DNA of 64,000 nt from Ilyomonas sp965219515 (GCA_965219515.1 OZ244776.1:3720001-3784000), one strand, 5' to 3'. Positions 43,276 to 52,156 are shown, counted from the stretch's first letter. Program-made: numbers and translations. The notes: generated by a model from the letters alone, not told the origin.

Positions 43276-44538
43276 ATGGCAACAAATTTTACAAGCCTGT
43301 TTTTACGCACCCCTTTAGGGGATGGGGGTGGTGGCGGCATGTATTATGGAACAACGCCGTTGATTTTTCAAAGAGCTTCAGAATTGAGAAATGCGATGAC
43401 GCCGGCAGAAGAATCGTTGTGGAAATCATTGTATATAAATGAATGGAAACTTAAGTTTAGAAGGCAACATCCGATAGCAAATTATATCGTTGACTTTTAT
43501 TGTCATTCTCTAAAATTGGTTATTGAAATTGATGGTGATGTGCACAATCAGGAAGATGTAAAAAGGAATGATATTGAAAGAGAAAACTTTTTAAAAAGCT
43601 TAGGACTTACTGTATTAAGATATACAAATGAAGAAATATACAAGAACCGAAGCAAACTATTACAACGTATCTCCGAAACCATCAACCGGCTTTCAAATTC
43701 CCCTTCAGGGGATAGGGGTAAACTCTACATCATAAAAATCGGTGGCAACGTTATAGATGATGAAATGAAATTGTTGCAGTTTCTTCAAACCTTCGCAAAT
43801 GCCTTTTCGCCCCTTCAGGGGATGGGGGCTGCAATCTTGGTTCATGGCGGCGGGAAATTAGCTACACAATTAGCAATACAATTAGGCATCGAACAACAAT
43901 TGGTAGAAGGCAGACGAATAACGGATGCTGAAACATTAAAGATCGTAACAATGGTATATGCCGGTTTCATTAACAAAAATATCGTAGCGCAGTTGCAGGC
44001 GCAAAGCTGCGCAGCCATTGGATTATGCGGTGCTGATGGTAATTTAATGCAAGCGCACAAAAGGGTTCATCCTTCTGTTGATTATGGTTTTGTTGGTGAT
44101 ATAGACAATATCAACACTTCTTTCTTACAAAACTTATTATCACAAAATTTAAATATTGTCATTGCCCCGATAACACATGATAAACATGGTCAGTTATTAA
44201 ACACGAATGCAGATACCATCGCACAGGAAATAGCGCAGGCTATGAGCGCTTTTTACGAAGTGCATCTCATTTACTCATTTGAAAAAAATGGTGTGCTGCT
44301 GGATGTAAACAACGAATCGTCTGTAATTCCAACATTAACATATCATCATTATCAACAGCTCAAAGCACCCCTTCAGGGGATGGGGGCTTTGCCTGTCATT
44401 TTCGCCGGTATGATACCCAAACTGGATAATGCGTTTGCTGCTTTAAATAAAGGTGTGCATCGCGTTGTCATTGGTAAGGCAGAGCAACTGGAACAATTAA
44501 TTTCGGGCGAAAGCGGCACAAGTATCATTTATGAATAA
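43276..44538 (+). CDS. argB: DUF559 domain fused to acetylglutamate kinase
   Basis: ArgB phosphorylates N-acetylglutamate. The amino-acid kinase domain starts near residue 152 (LYIIKIGGNVID), with AILVHGGGK, GLCGADG and NTNADTIAQE intact, and FAGMIPKLDNAF at the end. In front lies a DUF559 (Vsr-like nuclease fold) domain, about residues 22-148, with LVIEIDGDVHNQ and LRYTNEEIY. The protein is 420 residues, against about 260 for ArgB. Three palindromic elements are in the frame: before DUF559, between the domains, and two more inside the kinase part. Starts are possible at 43276 or at 43339 (MYYGTTPLIF). The stop overlaps argE by eight bases. Confidence 0.88.
   Translation: MATNFTSLFLRTPLGDGGGGGMYYGTTPLIFQRASELRNAMTPAEESLWKSLYINEWKLKFRRQHPIANYIVDFYCHSLKLVIEIDGDVHNQEDVKRNDIERENFLKSLGLTVLRYTNEEIYKNRSKLLQRISETINRLSNSPSGDRGKLYIIKIGGNVIDDEMKLLQFLQTFANAFSPLQGMGAAILVHGGGKLATQLAIQLGIEQQLVEGRRITDAETLKIVTMVYAGFINKNIVAQLQAQSCAAIGLCGADGNLMQAHKRVHPSVDYGFVGDIDNINTSFLQNLLSQNLNIVIAPITHDKHGQLLNTNADTIAQEIAQAMSAFYEVHLIYSFEKNGVLLDVNNESSVIPTLTYHHYQQLKAPLQGMGALPVIFAGMIPKLDNAFAALNKGVHRVVIGKAEQLEQLISGESGTSIIYE
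43306..43329 (+). repeat. Palindromic element before the DUF559 domain (in frame)
   Basis: The core CCCCTTTAGGGGATGGGGGT (43310-43329) is read as TPLGDGG. It is a direct repeat of the copy at 43696-43719; the two bracket the DUF559 segment. Confidence 0.8.
43696..43719 (+). repeat. Palindromic element between DUF559 and ArgB domains (in frame)
   Basis: CCCCTTCAGGGGATAGGGGT preceded by TTTCAAATT, read as NSPSGDRG directly before the kinase's first strand. Confidence 0.85.
43806..43829 (+). repeat. Palindromic element inside the ArgB kinase domain, first (second reading frame)
   Basis: The core is the perfect consensus CCCCTTCAGGGGATGGGGGC (43810-43829). It is read in another frame than the argC copy, giving SPLQGMGA, in the loop before AILVHGGGK. 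Confidence 0.85.
44364..44387 (+). repeat. Palindromic element inside the ArgB kinase domain, second (second reading frame)
   Basis: The perfect core at 44368-44387 is read as APLQGMGA, in the loop before the strand VIFAGMIPK. Confidence 0.85.
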
Positions 44539-45667
44539 CGCAGACATTCATACACTTTATGCCGATGCTGTTTCTTTATTGAAGCAACTCATTTCCATTC
44601 CTTCATTCAGCAGAGAAGAACACGAAACAGCCAATGCAATTGAACAATTTTTGCAATCAAAAAACATTGTTACTCATCGTTTCTTACACAACATTTGGGC
44701 TGTTAATAAATACTACGACGCAAGCAAGCCAACCCTTCTTCTCAACTCGCATCACGATACGGTAAAGCCGAATAAAGGGTACACACTCAATCCTTTTTTA
44801 CCCATAGAAAAAGAAAGTAAATTATTTGGTTTGGGAAGCAACGATGCAGGTGGCTGCTTAGTATCGCTAATCGCTGCATTCATTCATTTTTACAGCAAAG
44901 AAAATTTACCGTTTAACCTAATACTCGCTGCCACAGCCGAAGAAGAAATTTCAGGTAAGAATGGCATCGAAGCTTTGTTACAAAACAATAAGTTTATTAC
45001 AACAACGAATTCTGATTTCAAGCACCCCTTTAGGGGATGGGGGTGTATGATTGGCGAACCTACTTTGCTGAATATGGCGATTGCTGAGAAAGGCTTGCTG
45101 GTATTGGATTGTACGGCACATGGCAAAGCCGGGCACGCCGCCCGCGAAGAAGGCGAAAATGCCATTTATAAAGCCATAAAAGATATAGAATGGTTCAGCA
45201 ATTATCAGTTTGATAAAGTATCTGATTTATTGGGACCGAATAAGATGAGCGTTACCATCATCAATGCCGGTTCGCAGCATAATGTGGTGCCACATGAATG
45301 CAACTTCACGGTTGACATAAGAGTAAATGAATTATATACATTTGAAGACGTGTTAGCCATCATTACAACACATACAACCAGCGATGTTGAACCACGCAGT
45401 ATTCGCCTGCGAAGCACGGCTATTGCATTGGATCATCCGCTGGTAAAAGCAGGTTTGTTGTTGGGTAAAAATTATTACGGCTCGCCCACAACAAGCGATA
45501 AAGCACTGATGCCGTTTCCGGCTTTAAAGATCGGTCCCGGCGATAGCGCACGGAGCCATACAGCAGATGAATTTATCTGCTTACATGAAATTGAAGACGG
45601 CATTGACACCTATATCCGGTTGTTGAATAAAGTTGCTGGTTACCGGTTACAGGATACTGGTATCTGA
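44531..45667 (+). CDS. argE: Acetylornithine deacetylase (M20 family)
   Basis: This M20 metallopeptidase-like enzyme releases ornithine, or in this pathway probably citrulline, from the acylated intermediate. Zinc-site motifs are LLNSHHDTVKP, GLGSNDAGG and ATAEEEISGKNG with the catalytic Glu pair; GEPT follows. The 378 residues include an insert, KHPFRGWG (about 164-171), encoded by a palindromic element just before the strand CMIGEPT. The C-terminus (KVAGYRLQDTGI) looks altered by the inverted repeat that starts the next inserted unit. Confidence 0.92.
   Translation: MNNADIHTLYADAVSLLKQLISIPSFSREEHETANAIEQFLQSKNIVTHRFLHNIWAVNKYYDASKPTLLLNSHHDTVKPNKGYTLNPFLPIEKESKLFGLGSNDAGGCLVSLIAAFIHFYSKENLPFNLILAATAEEEISGKNGIEALLQNNKFITTTNSDFKHPFRGWGCMIGEPTLLNMAIAEKGLLVLDCTAHGKAGHAAREEGENAIYKAIKDIEWFSNYQFDKVSDLLGPNKMSVTIINAGSQHNVVPHECNFTVDIRVNELYTFEDVLAIITTHTTSDVEPRSIRLRSTAIALDHPLVKAGLLLGKNYYGSPTTSDKALMPFPALKIGPGDSARSHTADEFICLHEIEDGIDTYIRLLNKVAGYRLQDTGI
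45021..45044 (+). repeat. Palindromic element in argE (third reading frame)
   Basis: The core CCCCTTTAGGGGATGGGGGT (45025-45044) is read as HPFRGWGC. With the argC and argB copies this means that all three plus-strand frames of the element are used as protein. Confidence 0.85.
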
Positions 45668-46092
45668 CCAAATTATTTGCAATGAAAAGTTACAGAGAAT
45701 TAGAAGTTTATATCGAATCGAAACGGCTGGCGATTGAAGTGCATAGAATAAGTTTATTATTGCCAAAATTCGAATTGTACGAAGAAGGAAGTCAAATAAG
45801 ACGTTCATCAAAAGCGGTAACTGCAGCAATTGTAGAAGGATATAGCAGAAGAAGATACAAAGCCGATTTTATAAAATTTTTGATTTATGCGCAAACAGAA
45901 TGCGATGAAACTATTATTCATCTTGACTTTATATTTGAAACACATTCCTGGAAAGATGAAGCTGCTTACAATAAACTCAAAACAGAATACGATTTGTTAA
46001 GTAAACGCATTAATAAATTTATTCAATGGATAGAAACCAATTTAAATGAATTCTCTAAACCGGCATCCGGCAACCAGTAACCGGCAACCAGC
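45635..46092. repeat. Inverted repeats flanking the second four-helix-bundle gene
   Basis: GCTGGTTACCGGTTAC (45635-45650) is mirrored at 46077-46092 with one mismatch; weaker similarity extends outwards (CCAGTATCC against CATCCGGCAACCAG). The left repeat lies in the last codons of argE and the right one ends at the argH start codon. They border a unit of about 458 bp. Confidence 0.75.
45682..46080 (+). CDS. Four-helix bundle protein (S23 type), copy 2
   Basis: The 132-residue protein has the same family layout as the gene at 39431 but low identity to it: SYRELEVYIESKRLAIEVHR, LLPKFELYEEGSQIRRSSKA and IVEGYSRRRYKADFIKFLIY. It ends in PASGNQ, which is encoded by part of the flanking repeat. 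It sits between argE and argH inside an inverted-repeat-bounded unit. The two copies are not a recent duplication, so such units probably arrived twice. Confidence 0.88.
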   Translation: MKSYRELEVYIESKRLAIEVHRISLLLPKFELYEEGSQIRRSSKAVTAAIVEGYSRRRYKADFIKFLIYAQTECDETIIHLDFIFETHSWKDEAAYNKLKTEYDLLSKRINKFIQWIETNLNEFSKPASGNQ

Positions 46093-47451
46093 ATGAAACT
46101 CTGGCAAAAAAATATAACCTCTTTACAGGAAGTAGAAACCTTCACCGTTGGCAAAGACCGCGAGTTTGATTTGCTTCTTGCGCCATTTGATGTATTAGGA
46201 AATATCGCTCACGCAAAAATGCTCGCCACGATTGGTTTACTAACAAATGAAGAAGCGAATTTGTTGATTATCGAGCTGAGAGAAATTTATAAAACCACGC
46301 AGCCTTCTTCAAACTCCCCTTCAGGGGATGGGGACACCTTCACAATTCACAATGACATCGAAGATGTTCATTCGCAAATCGAATTTCTGCTTACGCAAAA
46401 ACTCGGCGATGTGGGTAAAAAAATTCATTCCGCGCGAAGCAGAAACGATCAGGTTCTGGTTGATATCAAATTGTTTTTACGCAGCGAAATTGAAAAAACC
46501 GTTCTTTCTGTGCAAACCTTTTTTCAATTATTAATTACTAGAAGCAATGAATTAAAAGATGATTTATTCCCTGGTTATACGCATCTTCAGTTAGCCATGC
46601 CTTCATCGTTTGGTTTGTGGCTGGGCGCGTATGCAGAAGGTCTGGCTGATGATATGATAACATTGAAAGCCGCCTACGACATCGTTAATAAAAATCCGCT
46701 TGGCTCTGCCGCAGGTTATGGCTCTTCGTTTCCCATCAACCGCACATTAACAACACAACTGTTGGGCTTTGCCGATTTGAATTATAATGTGATATACGCG
46801 CAAATGGGTCGCGGTAAAGCCGAGCGCATCATGGCTTATGCCCTGGCAAACATTGCCGATACAATAGCGAGGTTAAGTATGGATGCAACGTTATACTTAA
46901 ATCAAAACTTTGGCTTCATTTCTTTCCCGTCTGAACTTACCACCGGCAGCAGCATTATGCCGCACAAGAAAAACCCGGATGTATTTGAATTGATCCGCTC
47001 TTATTGCAATCGCATTAAGGCTTTACCGAACGAGATTATGATAATGACAACCAACCTGCCATCCGGTTATCACCGGGATTTGCAATTGTTGAAAGAGCAT
47101 CTCTTTCCTGCGTTTCAAACACTTCGCAACTGCATTGAAATGGCAGGTTTGATGATAACGAATATAGAAGTGAAGAATGATATTTTACAAGACGAAAAAT
47201 ATAAGTATTTATTCAGCGTGGACGAAGTAAACAAGCTCGTGCTGCAAGGCGTTCCTTTCCGCGATGCGTATAAAAAAATCGGATTAGACATTGAAGAAAA
47301 TAACTTCACTTATTCAACCGAAATTCATCACACGCATGAAGGCAGCATCGGCAATTTATGCAATGATAAGATAGAAGCAAACATGCAAAAAACGATTGAT
47401 AGTTTTTATTTCGAAGACTATCATGTTGCGATTGAAAGGTTGTTGGAATAG
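46093..47451 (+). CDS. argH: Argininosuccinate lyase
   Basis: ArgH splits argininosuccinate into arginine and fumarate, the last step. The 452 residues show VHSQIEFLLTQKLGDVGKKI, HSARSRNDQVLVDIKLFLR, GYTHLQLAMPSSFGLW, and the signature loop TTGSSIMPHKKNPDVFELIR with the catalytic Ser. Residues 74-81 (NSPSGDGD) come from a palindromic element, inserted just before the segment FTIHNDIEDVHSQ. An inverted-repeat hairpin follows the stop codon. Confidence 0.95.
   Translation: MKLWQKNITSLQEVETFTVGKDREFDLLLAPFDVLGNIAHAKMLATIGLLTNEEANLLIIELREIYKTTQPSSNSPSGDGDTFTIHNDIEDVHSQIEFLLTQKLGDVGKKIHSARSRNDQVLVDIKLFLRSEIEKTVLSVQTFFQLLITRSNELKDDLFPGYTHLQLAMPSSFGLWLGAYAEGLADDMITLKAAYDIVNKNPLGSAAGYGSSFPINRTLTTQLLGFADLNYNVIYAQMGRGKAERIMAYALANIADTIARLSMDATLYLNQNFGFISFPSELTTGSSIMPHKKNPDVFELIRSYCNRIKALPNEIMIMTTNLPSGYHRDLQLLKEHLFPAFQTLRNCIEMAGLMITNIEVKNDILQDEKYKYLFSVDEVNKLVLQGVPFRDAYKKIGLDIEENNFTYSTEIHHTHEGSIGNLCNDKIEANMQKTIDSFYFEDYHVAIERLLE
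46312..46335 (+). repeat. Palindromic element in argH (in frame)
   Basis: CCCCTTCAGGGGATGGGGAC (46316-46335), preceded by TTCAAACT, one mismatch from the consensus, read as NSPSGDGD. Confidence 0.85.
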
Positions 47452-47495
47452 TTATGAGTTATGAATGCAATATTGCTTTTTTCATAACTCATAAT
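47451..47495. terminator. Inverted repeat between argH and the convergent dehydrogenase
   Basis: GTTATGAGTTATGAA (47451-47465) pairs with 47481-47495 with one mismatch, and the loop contains TTGCTTTTTT. It overlaps the argH stop and ends exactly where the convergent gene stops, so it may end both transcripts. Confidence 0.5.
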
Positions 47496-48824
47496 TCATA
47501 ACTTATAACTCACCCGCCACACCGTATTTCCACTATCATCCGCCACCAGCAAAGAACCATCCTGCAATACGGTTACGTTTACAGGTCTGCCATACACTTT
47601 TCTGTCGCTTTCATCGGCAATAAAGCCCGTCATAAAATCTTCCGGTTTGCCCGGTGTTCCGTCGCTAAAAGGAACAAATACAATCTTATAACCGCTTAAT
47701 GTAGAGCGATTCCACGAACCATGTTCGCCAACAAAAGCACCGTTTTTGTACTTTGCAGGAAACAAACTGCCATTATAAAAATGAACGCCCAAAGCGGCAA
47801 CATGCGAGCCAAGAGGTACATCAGGAACTATGGCTTTTTGTACCATATCGGGGCGTTGCTTATCTTTCATCCGCGGGTCTTGGTGCTGACCATAATAGCT
47901 ATACGGCCAGCCATAAAAGCCGCCTTGTTTTACGCTCGTAAAATAATCAGGAACAAGTTCGTCGCCCAGTTCATCTCTTTCATTTACCACCGCATATAAA
48001 TTTCCCGTTGAAGGCTGTATCGTAATACCGGCGGGGTTTCGCAAGCCGCTGGCATATACCGTTTCACCGCTGCCATCGGGGTTTATTTGCAATACATCGG
48101 CGCGGCGAATTTCATTTTCCATGCCATGTTCCGCTACGTTGCTGCCGCTACCCACCGCAATAAATATCTTGCTGTCATCTTTGTTGGCAATGATGTTTCT
48201 CGTCCAGTGATTGTTGTAGCCACCCGCAGGCAAATCCACAATTTTTTTGCCCTGCGATTTCATGATTTTGTCATCGGCATTGTAGGGATACTTCCACAAA
48301 CCATCTGTGTTGGCTACATAAAAGTTATTGCCTATAATCAATACGCCATAAGGTTGGTTAAGTCCGGCTAAGTAAACAGAACGTAGATCGGGAACGCCAT
48401 CTTTGTTGGTATCGCGAAGTAAGGTAACGCGGTTTGCGCTGGCACCCAGCCGCTGCGATTTATTTTTGCCATTGATTAATACTTCTGCTTTGGTTACGCC
48501 TTTTATTTCGGTGTTCGATTCTACCACAAACACGTCGCCGTTTGGCGCCTGATACACATTGCGCGGGTTTACCAAATCTTTTGCAAAAGCTGTTACTGTA
48601 AATCCTGCCGGAACCGTTGGTGTTTTATCCTGTGGCCAGCCAATCACATCACAGTAAACGGCAGCTGATTTGGTAGCATATGGCGCAGGTAAATTTAACT
48701 TCTTAGATGCGGTAACAACCGTGTCTGCTTTATTCGCGTTCTCTTCTTTCTTTTCCTTGTAAGTATTGCAGGCAACACTTAACATCATAGCTGCAACGGC
48801 ACTCATTATCACGTATTGTTTCAT
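47496..48824 (-). CDS. PQQ-dependent sugar dehydrogenase-like lipoprotein
   Basis: The 442-residue protein has a lipoprotein signal (MKQYVIMSAVAAMMLSVACN; Cys at 19). It then has the six-bladed beta-propeller of the glucose/sorbosone dehydrogenase family: VPAGFTVTAFAKDLVNPRNV, NHWTRNIIANKDDSKIFIAV, GLRNPAGITIQPSTGNLYAV and GSWNRSTLSGYKIVFVPF are typical. Such proteins oxidise sugars in the periplasm with PQQ, though many relatives have no proven cofactor. It is divergent from a larger protein with a related propeller. Confidence 0.85.
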   Translation of the reverse strand: MKQYVIMSAVAAMMLSVACNTYKEKKEENANKADTVVTASKKLNLPAPYATKSAAVYCDVIGWPQDKTPTVPAGFTVTAFAKDLVNPRNVYQAPNGDVFVVESNTEIKGVTKAEVLINGKNKSQRLGASANRVTLLRDTNKDGVPDLRSVYLAGLNQPYGVLIIGNNFYVANTDGLWKYPYNADDKIMKSQGKKIVDLPAGGYNNHWTRNIIANKDDSKIFIAVGSGSNVAEHGMENEIRRADVLQINPDGSGETVYASGLRNPAGITIQPSTGNLYAVVNERDELGDELVPDYFTSVKQGGFYGWPYSYYGQHQDPRMKDKQRPDMVQKAIVPDVPLGSHVAALGVHFYNGSLFPAKYKNGAFVGEHGSWNRSTLSGYKIVFVPFSDGTPGKPEDFMTGFIADESDRKVYGRPVNVTVLQDGSLLVADDSGNTVWRVSYKL

Positions 48825-48955
48825 AGTTGTTATTTGAGATTAATGTTTGCAATTGTAATGCCATGCAAGTGTGTTATCTTTTGATCAAACCGGCGTGCCG
48901 TTAATTCATCGTGTTCCTTATTGGCGTATTTTCATACCATCAAATGCCATATTTC

Positions 48956-51900
48956 ATGAAGACGATTCACATGTTGTTTACTTATCGCTATACTTATCTT
49001 TTATTGTTGTTACTTATCCTTTCCTGCCAAAACAATACAGGCAATCTCAATGCATCATCATCCAAAACAGATACCTTAACCGATGCGCAAAAACATCTTC
49101 CCGAAAATGCTCTAAAAGGTTTAACCGTTGCCAAAGATCTCGAAGTCCATACTTATGCCACAGAGCCAATGCTAAAAAATCCAACCGATATTGATGTAGA
49201 TGAACGCGGCCGTGTTTGGGTAAACGAAGCCTACAATTATCGACCGGCTATCAATGGCAATCCGGTGAATGCTTTGGGTGACAGAATCATGATTTTAGAA
49301 GATACCAACGGCGATGGCAAAGCCGATACGGCGAAGGTGTTTTATCAAAGTCCGGAACTGGATGCGCCGCTTGGCATTTGTGTGCTGGGCAATAAAGTGA
49401 TTGTATCGCAAAGCCCGTATGTATGGGTGTTGTACGATGATAACGGTGATGACAAAGCCGATCGTAAAGAGATATTATTTCAGGGCATCAGCGGCGAGCA
49501 GCACGACCATGGCGTACATGCTTTTACATTTGGCGCGGATGGCAAACTGTATTTCAATATGGGTAATGCCGGCGAGCAGTTGAGAGATAAAAACAACAAG
49601 CCTGTGCTCGATCAGGACGGCGATGTCATCAGTCAGAAAAAGTACAGGCAGGGCATGGTGTTCCGATGCGATACGGATGGCTCGCACGTAGAATGTCTGG
49701 GACAAAATTTTCGCAATCCGTATGAAGTGGCGGTGGACAGTTATGGCACAATGTGGCAAAGTGATAATGATGACGATGGCAACCGCGGTACGCGCATCAA
49801 TTATGTGATGCAATATGGAAATTATGGCTATACCGATGAAATGACCGGCGCAGGCTGGCAGGCAAACCGTACCAATGTGGAAGATTCTGTGCCGTTGAAG
49901 CACTGGCATCTGAACGATCCCGGCGCTGTGCCCAATTTACTGCAAACGTTCGCCGGCTCGCCAACAGGAATGTTAGTGTATGAAGGCAATTTGCTGCCCA
50001 AAGAATTTCACAACCAGCTCATTCATTGCGATGCCGGTCCGAATGTGGTACGCAGCTATATGGTAGATAAAAATGGTGCTGGTTATAAAGCCAGTATCAC
50101 CAACATTCTAAAAGGAGAAAAAGATCGATGGTTTCGTCCTGCCGATGTATGTGCGGCGCCCGATGGTTCTCTCATCGTGGCTGATTGGTACGATCCCGGC
50201 GTGGGCGGGCACCAGGCAGGCGACCAGGTTCGTGGCAGAATTTATCGCGTAGCGCCACCTTCTGCCGCTTCCTCCTACAACATTACCAAACAAGATTTTA
50301 CCACGCCGCAAGGCGCAATTGCGGCATTACAAAATCCCAACTTATCGGTGCGGTATCATGCCTTTACCGCGTTGCAAAGCATGGGCAAGAATGCTGTGCC
50401 TGAGTTAGAAAAATTATGGCATGATAACAATGCCGATCCGCGTATGCGTGCAAGAGCTTTTTGGGTATTGGTGAAAATGAAAGATGCAGAAACTTCGCAA
50501 TATATCGGCGAATCTGTAAAAGACGGCAACCCGGATTTGCGCATCACTGGCATCCGCGCTGCCGTTGAATTAAAAAACGGCGTAACCCGCGTGGTAGCTG
50601 CCTTGCAGCATGATCCTGATTCACAGGTGCGCCGCGAGTGCGCATTGGCATTGCATCACAATAAATCGCCCGAGGCTGCTTCTTTATGGGCTTCGCTGGC
50701 TGTGCAATACGATGGCAAAGACCGCTGGTACTTAGAGGCTTTGGGTATTAGTGCGAACAAGCAATGGGACGCTTTTTTTACGGCTTATCTCGATAAAATA
50801 AAAGACCCTTTGGCAACCGATGCTTCGCGGGATATTGTATGGCGCGCGCGTACCCAAAAAGCTTTGCCCTATTTAAGCAAACTGGCTTCAGATAACAACA
50901 TCGCCTTACACAACCGGTTGAAATATTTTCGCGCATTTGATTTTACCAGCGATTATTTGAAAGAAAGAATTTTATTATCCATGTTGCCAGACAATACGAG
51001 CGACAGTACGCAGGTAAACAAGCTGGTGCTTCATGCGCTTGACAGCAAATCGGTGACGCGCTCTGCCGTTGCGCAAAAAGTATTAAACAGCGTGCTGCAA
51101 TCGGTTAATGGCACCGATGAATACATTGAACTGGTAAACCGCTATCAAGTGAGTTCGCAGAACCCGGATTTATTGCAATTGGCTCTGAATAAATCCGATG
51201 AATCTGTTGGTAAAAATGCTGCCGGCTTACTGCTGCAAATGCATGGCGATGTGTTGGCGTGGAAGATTTTGAATGGAAAAGATACGGCGCAACAAGCTGA
51301 TTTAATGCAATCGTTGGCCGGCGTTGGCAGCAAAGAATCAGTTGATATATTACAAACGATTGCATTGTCAGATAAATACCCGGTTACGCTGCGCAAACAG
51401 GCGGCGCATAAATTAGGCAATAGCGGCAGCGGGGAAGACAAAGTGTTGGAATTATTGAAAGCCAAAAAAGTTCCGGCTGATCTGATACCCGATGTGGTGG
51501 CAAGCGTAGATGGCGCCTGGCGTAGCTCGGTGCGCAGTGAGGCGGCTGCTTATTTGCCAGATCATGGAATTAATAAAAATAGCAAGCCCGCGCCAGCCAT
51601 GAAAGAGTTGGCTGCGCTGCAACCCAATGCCGGCGCGGGTTCTAAGGTATTTGTCAATACCTGCGGCGTTTGCCACCAGGTAAACAATGCAGGAAACGAT
51701 TTTGGTCCGAAGCTATCGGAGATTGGAAGCAAACTGCCGAAAGAAGGCTTGCTGGATGCGATTGAACATCCATCTGCCGGCATCAGTTATGGTTATGAAG
51801 GCTGGACGATAAAGATGAAAGACGGCTCCGCACTATCTGGCATTCTGGCAAGCAAAACCGAAACGGACCTTGACCTTAAGATGCCCGGCGGAAACCGCAA

Positions 51901-52036
51901 ACAACTGAAAACGGCAGATGTATTGGCCATGACAGAAATGAAAGAATCTATGATGCCGGAAGGCTTGTATCAAAGTATGTCGTCGCAGGATATGGCGAAT
52001 TTATTAGCCTATCTGGAGGGATTGAAAAGGAAGTAA
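48956..52036 (+). CDS. Membrane-bound dehydrogenase with HEAT-like repeats and cytochrome c domain
   Basis: From the ATG at 48956 it has 1026 residues. A lipoprotein signal (LLLLLLILSCQN) comes first, then a PVC-type dehydrogenase beta-propeller (about 60-450; TDIDVDERGRVWVNEAYNYR, GQNFRNPYEVAVDSYGTMW). HEAT-like repeats (about 460-870) follow, then a mono-heme cytochrome c domain with CGVCHQ near residue 902 and a late Met. It is likely a periplasmic or surface redox enzyme for sugars passing electrons to its own heme. An earlier in-frame ATG at 48911 would spoil the signal peptide. Confidence 0.85.
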   Translation: MKTIHMLFTYRYTYLLLLLLILSCQNNTGNLNASSSKTDTLTDAQKHLPENALKGLTVAKDLEVHTYATEPMLKNPTDIDVDERGRVWVNEAYNYRPAINGNPVNALGDRIMILEDTNGDGKADTAKVFYQSPELDAPLGICVLGNKVIVSQSPYVWVLYDDNGDDKADRKEILFQGISGEQHDHGVHAFTFGADGKLYFNMGNAGEQLRDKNNKPVLDQDGDVISQKKYRQGMVFRCDTDGSHVECLGQNFRNPYEVAVDSYGTMWQSDNDDDGNRGTRINYVMQYGNYGYTDEMTGAGWQANRTNVEDSVPLKHWHLNDPGAVPNLLQTFAGSPTGMLVYEGNLLPKEFHNQLIHCDAGPNVVRSYMVDKNGAGYKASITNILKGEKDRWFRPADVCAAPDGSLIVADWYDPGVGGHQAGDQVRGRIYRVAPPSAASSYNITKQDFTTPQGAIAALQNPNLSVRYHAFTALQSMGKNAVPELEKLWHDNNADPRMRARAFWVLVKMKDAETSQYIGESVKDGNPDLRITGIRAAVELKNGVTRVVAALQHDPDSQVRRECALALHHNKSPEAASLWASLAVQYDGKDRWYLEALGISANKQWDAFFTAYLDKIKDPLATDASRDIVWRARTQKALPYLSKLASDNNIALHNRLKYFRAFDFTSDYLKERILLSMLPDNTSDSTQVNKLVLHALDSKSVTRSAVAQKVLNSVLQSVNGTDEYIELVNRYQVSSQNPDLLQLALNKSDESVGKNAAGLLLQMHGDVLAWKILNGKDTAQQADLMQSLAGVGSKESVDILQTIALSDKYPVTLRKQAAHKLGNSGSGEDKVLELLKAKKVPADLIPDVVASVDGAWRSSVRSEAAAYLPDHGINKNSKPAPAMKELAALQPNAGAGSKVFVNTCGVCHQVNNAGNDFGPKLSEIGSKLPKEGLLDAIEHPSAGISYGYEGWTIKMKDGSALSGILASKTETDLDLKMPGGNRKQLKTADVLAMTEMKESMMPEGLYQSMSSQDMANLLAYLEGLKRK

Positions 52037-52156
52037 TGTTAAGTGAATGGTGAGTTGTGAATGTATTGACATCAGATACCTGTATCTGTTCACGATTCAC
52101 AACTTACAATACAATAACGAATTCTCTTATTATAATAGTAATAGTTTTATGCAAAA

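Noticed and set aside
37051..46335. G-quadruplex interpretation of the GGGGATGGGGG runs
   Set aside because: Each element has only two long G runs, so an intramolecular quadruplex would need neighbouring copies hundreds of bases apart; the CCCC/GGGG palindrome is the better explanation.
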